A stretch of 64,000 nucleotides of DNA from Micromonospora sp. DSM 45708 (lineage in GTDB: Bacteria; Actinomycetota; Actinomycetes; Mycobacteriales; Micromonosporaceae), in NCBI RefSeq assembly GCF_039566955.1, contig NZ_CP154796.1:3410001-3474000 (forward strand), written 5' to 3'. Of this stretch, positions 7,411-14,124 are shown in pieces (positions within the stretch are counted from its first letter, which is position 1; each line of letters begins with the position of its first letter). Both the position numbers and the translations under genes were made by a program. The notes beneath the pieces were generated by a model. It was not told the origin of the DNA. It saw only the letters and a list, made by a program, of their open reading frames with translations, and did not search any database.

Positions 7411-8049
7411 ATGACGCCGATCGCGACCGTGCTCCTGGTCTTCGGCCGGGGGGTGGTGGTCGGCGACCACGGTTACCGGCTCACCGCCGAGGGCGTCGCC
7501 CGCACCCGGGCCGCCGTCGCGTACGTCCGCGCCCACGCCGCCGGGTTCCGGGCCGCGCCCGGCGCGCGGGTGGTGTTCACCGGCGGCTGGCCGCACGGGC
7601 CGGCCGGGGCGCCGGACCCGCCGGCGGGCTGCCGGGAGGGTGAGCTGATGCGGGCGCTCGCCCGCGACGCCGGCCTCGACGCGTACGCCCGGCTCGACGC
7701 CGAGACACGCTCCCGCACCACGCTCCAGAACCTCGCGCTCACCGTCCAGGACGGACTGCTCGGCACCACCGGGTTCACCCCCGAGCACCCGCTCGGGCTG
7801 GTCTCCCACCCGTGGCACCTGCCCCGGATCCGGCTGCTCGCCGCGCGGGCGCTCGGGCTGCGCGGCGGGCAGTTGCTGGACGTGCCGGTGACCGGGCCGG
7901 ACGCGGTGCCGGCCCGACGTGAGCGGGCGGCCCGGGCGGCCTGCCGGATCGGCTACCTGGGCCTGCGTACCCCGGAGGCGCTGTTGCGCCGCGAGCGCCG
8001 GCTGACCCGCGCCGCGCACCGGGTCGAACGCCTCCTCGGCGGTCGTTGA
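7411..8049 (+). CDS. YdcF/SanA-like DUF218 protein
   Basis: A 212-residue protein with the DUF218 fold: strand VLLVFGRG, then LTAEGVARTRAAVAYV, VVFTGG, a glutamate-bearing helix (CREGELMRALARDAG), SRTTLQNLALT and LGLVSHPWHLPRIRLLA. The family includes YdcF and SanA. Proposed roles include binding SAM-like or other nucleotide ligands and envelope maintenance, but the reaction is unsettled. There is no signal peptide or membrane anchor, so it is predicted to be cytosolic. It is followed after a 94-bp gap by a glycosyltransferase on the same strand. Confidence 0.8.
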   Translation: MTPIATVLLVFGRGVVVGDHGYRLTAEGVARTRAAVAYVRAHAAGFRAAPGARVVFTGGWPHGPAGAPDPPAGCREGELMRALARDAGLDAYARLDAETRSRTTLQNLALTVQDGLLGTTGFTPEHPLGLVSHPWHLPRIRLLAARALGLRGGQLLDVPVTGPDAVPARRERAARAACRIGYLGLRTPEALLRRERRLTRAAHRVERLLGGR

Positions 8050-8143
8050 CCAGGATGGATTCGTGACGCGGCACCGGGGGTACGACGGTCCGCGATCGAC
8101 CCGGCGGGCCGTGCCGCCGGGCGACGCCACCCCGGGAGGTTCC

Positions 8144-8905
8144 GTGATCGTGCTGGTGCCGGTGTACCGGCCGGGTGACCGGCTGCCGCCGCTCGTCACC
8201 GACCTGACCGCCGCGCTGCCCGGGGCGTCCGTGCTGGTCGTCGACGACGGCAGCGGCCCGACCGCCGCCGCGGTCCTCGCCGAGGCCCGCAGCCGGGGCG
8301 CGACCGTGCTGCGCCGCCGGGTCAACCGGGGCAAGGGCGTGGTGCTGCGCACCGGTTTCCGGTACGCCGTGACGCATCACCCGGACCACGACGTGGTCTG
8401 TGTGGACGCCGACGGCCAGCACCGGGTCTCCGACGTGGTCCGGGTCGTCGACCGGATGCGCGACACCGACGCCCAGACGCTGGGGGTGCGCCGGTTCGAC
8501 GGCGAGGTCCCGGCCCGCAGCCGGTTCGGCAACGCCGCGACCCGGGCCGCGTTCCGGCTGGCCACCGGCCGGGACGTGCGCGACACGCAGACCGGGCTGC
8601 GCGCCTACCCGGCCGGGCTGCTGCACCGGCTCACCACGATCCCCGGCGACCGCTTCGAGTACGAGATGAACGTGCTGCTGGACGCCGTGCGGGCCGGGTT
8701 GCCGATCGAGCAGGTCGACATCGCCACCCGCTACCACGCCGGCAACTCGGGCTCGCACTTCTCCGCGCTGGCCGACTCGGTGCGGATCTACCGCCCGCTG
8801 GTCGGCTTCGCCGCCGCCCGGGCACTCTCCCTCGCGCCGGTCGGGGCCGACGCGCCCGGCGCGCGCGCCGCGACGGCCCACCCGGCACCCGCCCGGAGGC
8901 CCTGA
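8144..8905 (+). CDS. GT2-family glycosyltransferase
   Basis: A 253-residue inverting glycosyltransferase of the GT-A fold. It begins directly with the first Rossmann strand (MIVLVPVYRPGDRLPPL), followed by VLVVDDGSG (nucleotide contact), NRGKGVVLRTGF and the metal-binding DADGQH. Later motifs are RFEYEMNVLLDAV and the C-terminal IATRYHAGNSGSHF. This resembles polyprenyl-phosphate mannosyl/glucosyltransferase-like enzymes. GTG 8144 follows GGGAGG at 8134-8139; GTG 8063 would add 27 residues without homology, so I prefer the shorter form. There is no transmembrane helix. The donor and acceptor cannot be deduced. Confidence 0.85.
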   Translation: MIVLVPVYRPGDRLPPLVTDLTAALPGASVLVVDDGSGPTAAAVLAEARSRGATVLRRRVNRGKGVVLRTGFRYAVTHHPDHDVVCVDADGQHRVSDVVRVVDRMRDTDAQTLGVRRFDGEVPARSRFGNAATRAAFRLATGRDVRDTQTGLRAYPAGLLHRLTTIPGDRFEYEMNVLLDAVRAGLPIEQVDIATRYHAGNSGSHFSALADSVRIYRPLVGFAAARALSLAPVGADAPGARAATAHPAPARRP

Positions 8906-8906
8906 G

Positions 8907-8940
8907 CCGGGGGCGGCCGGCACGTGCCGGCCGCCCCCGG
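8907..8940. terminator. Perfect 34-bp palindrome between convergent genes
   Basis: The 17-bp arms 8907-8923 and 8924-8940 meet at a central CACGTG. It lies 2 bp after the glycosyltransferase stop and 14 bp from the convergent beta-helix gene, so it probably serves as a bidirectional terminator. Confidence 0.75.
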
Positions 8941-8953
8941 GCCCGGGCCCGGT

Positions 8954-11530
8954 TCAGGGATAGCTCACCACGTTGACCGGCACGGTGTTCGTGCCCTGTG
9001 CCGGGCCGCCGGTGTCGTTGATGACGTGGGTGATCGACCCGTTGCCGCCCAGCGAGACGGTGAGCAGGTCGTGGAACCGCACCCCGGCCCGGGTCGGGGC
9101 CTCGAAGGCGTGGTACGCGGCGATGGTCGGGTCCACGTTGAAGTAGCAGTAGCTGCCCATCCCCCAGCCTTCGAACGAGGTGACCGCGTCGGCGACCTTG
9201 AACGCCGCGTACCCGACCCGGGAACCGTTCGTCCAGGCGGCGGCGTTCGGCGGGTCGTACGGCAGCTCGTTCTGGAAGAAGATGGTGCGCCCGTTCTCGC
9301 CGTTCCAGATCACCTCGTGCTTCTGGTAGTGCTCGACGAAGAGCCCGAGCGCGGTGACGTTGTCGCCGTTGACGATCAGGCCGGTGTCGGCGGTGTTCAC
9401 GGTCCAGCCGATGCCGGTGCCGTGGTCACCCCGCCACGCCCAGATGTGGTCGATCAGCGCGTCGTCCTGGTTGACCACCAGGCTGGTGGTCGCCTTCCCG
9501 GCGTGTGCGCCGCCGATGCGGAAGAAGACGTCCTGCACGGAGGTGGGGTCGGCGGCGTGCCGGGCGCCCGCCCCGGCCGGGCCGACCTGCAACAACACCG
9601 GCGAGTTCACCGCGCCGGCGTCGAACAGCAACCCGGCGAGCCGGACCCCGTCGACGTCGGCGACCGTCATCGGCACCACCCCGTTCTGCGGCACCAGCGT
9701 CGGGTAGCCGATGCCGAGCACGACCGTGCCCGGCCGGTTGACCGCGATGGTCTGGTCGACCGCGTAGACGCCGGGCGTGAACAGCAGATTCAGCCCCTGG
9801 GCCAGCGCGGCGTTGATGGTGGCCGCCGAGTCACCGGGCTTCGCCACGTAGAACTGGCTCAGCGGGATCGACGTGCCGGGCGTGGCGCCGCCCAGCCAGG
9901 ACGCGCCGACCGCGTTGGTCCGGGTGGACGGCACGAACACCTGGTAGGCGCCGTTCCCGTCGAGATAGAGGTAGGGCACGTCGCGGCTGACCGGGGTCTG
10001 CGCCAGCGTGGTGTACGGCGGGTTCGGGAAGCTGGTCGCGGGCGCGCCGACCACCCCGGAGTTGGTCACGTTCCAGACCGCGTTGAGGTACCCGCCCACG
10101 TTGCTGTCCCGGGTGTACCACTGCTGCTGCGAGTACGGCTGGACCACGCCGGTCACCCGGCTGTCCGCGATGTAGCCGCCGCTGGCCCAGCCGTAGCCGT
10201 TCGGGGCCAGGTTGAGGTCGCCCTGGATGTCCATCCGGCGGAACGGCGCGGCCTGCGACACCGCCCAGCGGGTGAACCCGGCGGACGGGAAGACCTGCAT
10301 GTTCGACGCCGAGCGCCAGAAGTTCTGGGTGGCGTTGCCGCCGAACCAGCCGGCGTCCACCGTGACGTCGCCGTGGATGCGCACGTCGCCCGGGTTCCGG
10401 CCGAGCCCCATGATCGACGTGTAGAAGCCGATCTGCGCGTTGATGCCGGAGTAGTCGCCCGGCTTGAACAGCAGCGCGTACCGCTGGGTGCCGAACTGGT
10501 TCGACTCCTGGGTGCGGAAGACGGCGTCGAGCTGGGCCTGGATGGTGGCGGCGGACATCGACGGGTCGAACGTGATGACGTTGGGCCCGAGCGGCCCGCC
10601 GCCGGGCACGGTGCCGCCGCCGGTGGTGTTGACGACGAGTTCCCAGAGCGAGTAGCCGTAGGCGGTGGCCCGCGCGGTGCCGTACACCCGCAGGTAGCGG
10701 CCCGTACCGCTGACGGTCACCGCGTCGGTGCCGCCGTCGCCGCTGGTCGTGCCGTAGAGCGAGGTCCAGGTGGTGCCGTCGGTCGAGGTCTGGATCTGGT
10801 ACGCCCGCGCGTACGCGGCCTCCCAGGTGAGCACCACCCGGCAGACGGTGCGCACGCTGCCCAGGTCGACCCGGAGCCACTGCGGGTCGGCGGCGGCGCT
10901 GGCCCAGCGGGTGCCCGGGTTGCCGTCGACCGCCGCCGAGGCGGGGGTGCCGGCGCTCTCGGTCGACGAGGCGGTGGCCGGCCGGCCCTGGGCCGCGTTC
11001 GTCGCGGTGTCGCAGCCGCTGCCGCCGCCGGTGGTGCCGTAGACCTGGAACTCCCAGAGCGAGTACCCGTAGGCGGTGGCCCGCGCGGTGCCGTACACCC
11101 GCACGTAGCGGCCGGTGCCGTCGACGGTCAGGTCGTCGGTGCCGCCGTCACCGTTCGTGGTGCTGAACACGGTGCTCCAGGTGGTGCCGTCGGTCGAGGT
11201 CTGCACCTGGTAGGCCCGCGCGTACGCCCCCTCCCAGGTCAGGCTGACCCGGGAGACGGTGGCGGTCGCGCCGAGGTCGACCTGGATCCACTGGGGATCG
11301 GCGAACGCGCTGGACCAGCGGGTGCCGGTGTTGCCGTCGGTGGCGTTGGACGCCGGGGTGCCGGCGTTCTCGGTCGAGGAGGCGGTGGTGGGCCGGCCCT
11401 GGGACAGCAGCGGGTCGGCGGCGCGGGCCGGCCCCGCCGGGGCGGTCAGCGCTCCGGCGGCGAGCAGCGCGGTCAGCGCGGCGAGCAGCCGGCGGACCGG
11501 CCGGCGGCGGACGGACGGTAGGGATGACAT
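8954..11530 (-). CDS. Secreted protein with two discoidin (F5/8 C) domains and a beta-helix
   Basis: An 858-residue exported protein. A Sec signal ends near ARA/AD (residue 37). Two tandem discoidin/CBM32-type domains follow (about 39-165 and 178-303), each with TRW, PQW, VDLG and a terminal YGYSLWE. The domains are near-duplicates of each other. From about residue 318 a right-handed beta-helix domain of the pectate-lyase-3/GH55-like superfamily begins (VITFDPSMSAATIQAQLDAV), with repeats such as DGVRLAGLLFDAG and DHIWAWRGDHG. It probably binds and cleaves a polysaccharide; the substrate is unknown. Homologues are sometimes mislabelled adenylyl cyclase. GGAG lies upstream of the ATG. Confidence 0.85.
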   Translation of the reverse strand: MSSLPSVRRRPVRRLLAALTALLAAGALTAPAGPARAADPLLSQGRPTTASSTENAGTPASNATDGNTGTRWSSAFADPQWIQVDLGATATVSRVSLTWEGAYARAYQVQTSTDGTTWSTVFSTTNGDGGTDDLTVDGTGRYVRVYGTARATAYGYSLWEFQVYGTTGGGSGCDTATNAAQGRPATASSTESAGTPASAAVDGNPGTRWASAAADPQWLRVDLGSVRTVCRVVLTWEAAYARAYQIQTSTDGTTWTSLYGTTSGDGGTDAVTVSGTGRYLRVYGTARATAYGYSLWELVVNTTGGGTVPGGGPLGPNVITFDPSMSAATIQAQLDAVFRTQESNQFGTQRYALLFKPGDYSGINAQIGFYTSIMGLGRNPGDVRIHGDVTVDAGWFGGNATQNFWRSASNMQVFPSAGFTRWAVSQAAPFRRMDIQGDLNLAPNGYGWASGGYIADSRVTGVVQPYSQQQWYTRDSNVGGYLNAVWNVTNSGVVGAPATSFPNPPYTTLAQTPVSRDVPYLYLDGNGAYQVFVPSTRTNAVGASWLGGATPGTSIPLSQFYVAKPGDSAATINAALAQGLNLLFTPGVYAVDQTIAVNRPGTVVLGIGYPTLVPQNGVVPMTVADVDGVRLAGLLFDAGAVNSPVLLQVGPAGAGARHAADPTSVQDVFFRIGGAHAGKATTSLVVNQDDALIDHIWAWRGDHGTGIGWTVNTADTGLIVNGDNVTALGLFVEHYQKHEVIWNGENGRTIFFQNELPYDPPNAAAWTNGSRVGYAAFKVADAVTSFEGWGMGSYCYFNVDPTIAAYHAFEAPTRAGVRFHDLLTVSLGGNGSITHVINDTGGPAQGTNTVPVNVVSYP

Positions 11531-11762
11531 GGGCAGCTCCGGGACGGGTGGAGTGCGGGGAACGGGTCACGGGCGTGCCGGGGTGGCCGCCCGTGCGCTG
11601 GACCCTCCCCGCACGCAGTGGCGCATGTCAATTCCCCGGAGCGCGCCACCCTCCTTTTTTCGCGCCTTGTGAAAAGTCCGGAACAAAGCGCCTCCGGGGC
11701 GTCCGCACGCGGTCGCGGGCGCGTCCCCCATCTCGTCGGTGGGCTGTGCCACCCTGGTCGGC

Positions 11763-12686
11763 GTGGCACACCGACCCCCGATCCTGCTGATCGACTCCCC
11801 CAGCCTCTACTTCCGCGCCTACTTCGGCATCCCCGAGTCGGCCGCGAAGACGGGCGACGGCCAGCCGGTCAACGCCGTACGCGGCTTCCTCGACATGCTC
11901 GCCCAGTTGGTGCGCACCCGCCGGCCCGACCGGATGATCTGCACGCTGGACCACGACTGGCGGCCGGCCTGGCGGGTGGAGCTGCTGCCGTCGTACAAGG
12001 CGCACCGGGTGGCGCCGGCGGGCGGCGAGGTCGTGCCGGACACGCTGTCCCCGCAGGTGCCGATGATCCTGGAGGTGCTCGACGCGCTCGGCATCCCGGC
12101 CGTCGGCGCCACCGGCTACGAAGCCGACGACGTGCTGGGCACGCTCTCGGTGACCCAGCCCGGGCCGGTCGAGGTGGTCTCCGGCGACCGCGACCTGTTC
12201 CAGCTCGTCGACGACACCCACCCGGTGCGCCTGCTCTACATCGGCCGGGGCGTGGCCAAGCTGGACGACTGCGACGACGCCGCGGTGCGTGCCCGCTACG
12301 GCGTGCCCGCCGACCGGTACGCCGACTTCGCCGCGCTGCGCGGCGACCCGAGCGACGGCCTGCCCGGCGTCCCCGGCGTGGGCGAGAAGACCGCCGCCCG
12401 GCTGATCGACCGCTACGGCGGCCTCGACGGCATCCTCGCCGCGCTCGACGACCCCGGCTCCGGCTTCGCTCCCGGGCTGCGCGGCAAACTCGACGCCGCC
12501 CGCGACTACCTGGCCGTGGCGCCCAAGGTCGTCCGGGTCGCCACCGACGTGCCACTGCCGGAGCTCGACCCGACGCTGCCGACGTCCCCGGCCGACCCGG
12601 ACCGGCTGCTCGACCTGGCGCAGCGCTGGAACCTGGCCGGCTCCTGCCGACGCCTGGTCGACGCCCTGGCCGCCCCCCGACCCTGA
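11763..12686 (+). CDS. 5'-3' exonuclease / flap endonuclease (PolI N-domain family)
   Basis: A stand-alone 307-residue relative of the DNA polymerase I 5'-nuclease domain. Metal-binding acids are in LLIDSPSLYFRAYF, YEADDVLGTL and VSGDRDLFQLV; a helix-hairpin-helix (LPGVPGVGEKTAARLIDRYG) binds DNA. It should remove RNA primers or 5' flaps during replication and repair. The frame also allows GTG 11739, but GTG 11763 gives the normal N-terminus. It sits 7 nt after CACCCT, which may be a leaderless -10. No polymerase domain follows; the gene ends with hairpin repeats. Confidence 0.88.
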   Translation: MAHRPPILLIDSPSLYFRAYFGIPESAAKTGDGQPVNAVRGFLDMLAQLVRTRRPDRMICTLDHDWRPAWRVELLPSYKAHRVAPAGGEVVPDTLSPQVPMILEVLDALGIPAVGATGYEADDVLGTLSVTQPGPVEVVSGDRDLFQLVDDTHPVRLLYIGRGVAKLDDCDDAAVRARYGVPADRYADFAALRGDPSDGLPGVPGVGEKTAARLIDRYGGLDGILAALDDPGSGFAPGLRGKLDAARDYLAVAPKVVRVATDVPLPELDPTLPTSPADPDRLLDLAQRWNLAGSCRRLVDALAAPRP

Positions 12687-12769
12687 CCACCCTCCCGCCC
12701 CGCCCCACGCCCACGCGCCGCGCCGCCCGTGCCCCACGCGCCGCCCCACCCCACGCGCCGCGCCTCTGT

Positions 12770-12819
12770 TTCACGGAAAGAGTGGCCATTCCGAGCGGGA
12801 TAGCCACTCTTTCCGTGAA
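12770..12819. repeat. Dispersed hairpin repeat, copy 1
   Basis: Perfect 17-bp arms (12770-12786 and 12803-12819; TTCACGGAAAGAGTGGC and its complement) enclose a 16-nt loop that can itself pair further. It is nearly identical to the copy at 12922 and related to 41289. It lies between convergent genes, so it may also terminate transcription. Confidence 0.85.
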
Positions 12820-12921
12820 TGTGTGCCGGGCACGTCAGGGACGCGGGGCGCGGCGCGCCTCGCCCCACGCCGCCCCCGCGCCTCGCCCCGCGCCGCCCCG
12901 CCCAGGCACCGCGCCGCCTGT

Positions 12922-12971
12922 TTCACGGAAAGAGTGGCCATTCCGGGCCGGATAGCCACTCTTTCCGTGAA
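12922..12971. repeat. Dispersed hairpin repeat, copy 2 (terminator of MHYT gene)
   Basis: Arms 12922-12938 and 12955-12971 repeat copy 1 exactly; only the loop differs. It starts 21 bp beyond the MHYT stop codon. Confidence 0.85.
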
Positions 12972-12992
12972 TGTGTGCCCGGGGGAAACACG

Positions 12993-13961
12993 TCAGGGAC
13001 GCGGGTCGATGCTCCGGCGGGAGGGGAACTGCGCACCGGGCTGCGCCAGCGTCGACCGGGCGCGCAGGCCGACCGGGTCCGGTGCCGAGGAGGCCGGTGC
13101 CGAGGAGGCCGGTGCCGAGGAGGCCGGTGCCGACCGGGCGCGCAGGCCCACCGGGTCCGGCGCCGGCTCGGCCTCGGCCACCGGCGGCGTGCCGTCCAGC
13201 CGCGCCGCCACGTACGCGGCACCGGCGCGGTCGTCGTCGGACGGCGCGGCGAGCAGCGCGTAGACCAGCCCGACCACGCCGAAGACCACCGCGAGCACGA
13301 TCGGCACCAGCAGGCCGCTGACCTCGGTGCCGCCGGTGGTCGCGTCCCGGCCCTCGTGCAGGTGCACCGACAGGGCGCTCATCCCGGTGAAGTGCATGCC
13401 GTTCACGGCGACGCCCATGACCAGCGCGGAAGCGACGATGGCGATGCCGCGCCGGACGGTCATCGCCAGCCAGAGCGCGACCGTGGCGGCCACCAGCGCG
13501 ACGACGACGGAGAGCGTCACCCGCAGCGGGTCGTAGCCCAACGTGCCGTCCAGCCGCATCGCGGCCATGCCGGTGTAGTGCATGGCGGCCACCCCGGCGC
13601 CGGTGAAGAAGCCACCGGCGAGCAGCCGGGTCGCGGTGAGCCGTCCGGTGCCCACGACGGCCAGGCCGATGCCGACCGCACCCATCGCGATCGCCGTGCT
13701 GGCGGCGGTCAGCGGCACGTCGTACCGGATCCGGGTGCCGGCGACCGCGAAGCCGAGCATGGCCATGAAGTGCATCGCCCAGATGGCGGTGCCGCCCAAC
13801 GCCCAGGCCGCGAGCAGGCCCCACCAGGCCCGCTGGCCGGTCCCGGTGGCGGTCCGGATCCGCCCGGCGCAGACCAGTCCGAGTACGGAGCCGAGCACGG
13901 ACAGCGCGTAGCTGAGCGCGGGTGTGATCCACCCGTACTCAAAGTGATTGATCTCGCCCAC
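12993..13961 (-). CDS. MHYT-domain integral membrane sensor protein
   Basis: A 322-residue protein with seven predicted membrane helices and three signature motifs: MHFMAM, MHYTGM and MHFTGM. MHYT domains are thought to bind copper and to sense O2, CO or NO; here no GGDEF, EAL or kinase output follows. The cytoplasmic tail instead contains an Ala/Ser/Pro-rich segment made of in-frame DNA repeats (three 15-bp units at 13081-13125, flanked by two copies encoding DPVGLRARS). I chose GTG 13961 because GGGGA precedes it at 8-9 nt; the frame runs 28 codons further upstream. The function may be purely sensory or regulatory. Confidence 0.85.
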   Translation of the reverse strand: MGEINHFEYGWITPALSYALSVLGSVLGLVCAGRIRTATGTGQRAWWGLLAAWALGGTAIWAMHFMAMLGFAVAGTRIRYDVPLTAASTAIAMGAVGIGLAVVGTGRLTATRLLAGGFFTGAGVAAMHYTGMAAMRLDGTLGYDPLRVTLSVVVALVAATVALWLAMTVRRGIAIVASALVMGVAVNGMHFTGMSALSVHLHEGRDATTGGTEVSGLLVPIVLAVVFGVVGLVYALLAAPSDDDRAGAAYVAARLDGTPPVAEAEPAPDPVGLRARSAPASSAPASSAPASSAPDPVGLRARSTLAQPGAQFPSRRSIDPRP

Positions 13962-14036
13962 GGTGATTTTCCCCGATCCGCTACCGACGCGTAACAAGCG
14001 CGTCCCGGCAATGATCCGGTAGCGCGTGACCAGGCA

Positions 14037-14072
14037 CGACGGCACCCCCCGGATGTTCGGGGGGTGCCGTCG
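14037..14072 (-). terminator. Terminator of the helY gene
   Basis: Arms 14037-14050 and 14059-14072 (CGACGGCACCCCCC and its complement) form a perfect 14-bp stem with an 8-nt loop, 52 bp after the helicase stop. Confidence 0.8.
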
Positions 14073-14124
14073 CGATGACGGAACGATGCGTCGATTGCCC
14101 GCCCGTGGTGACCGGAAGTGATCG

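Larger units (their letters stand above)
12687..12992. other. 306-bp gene-free interval with a duplicated hairpin
   Basis: The interval between convergent genes is built from C-rich, low-complexity DNA plus two copies of one hairpin block. Each block ends in CACGTCAGGGACGCGGG. In the second copy this motif includes the MHYT gene's stop codon, so the first copy looks like a segmental duplication of the MHYT gene's 3' end and terminator. Confidence 0.7.

Noticed and set aside
8954..11530. Adenylyl cyclase
   Set aside because: Homologues sometimes carry this label, but the sequence is a signal peptide, two discoidin domains and a beta-helix, with no cyclase motifs.
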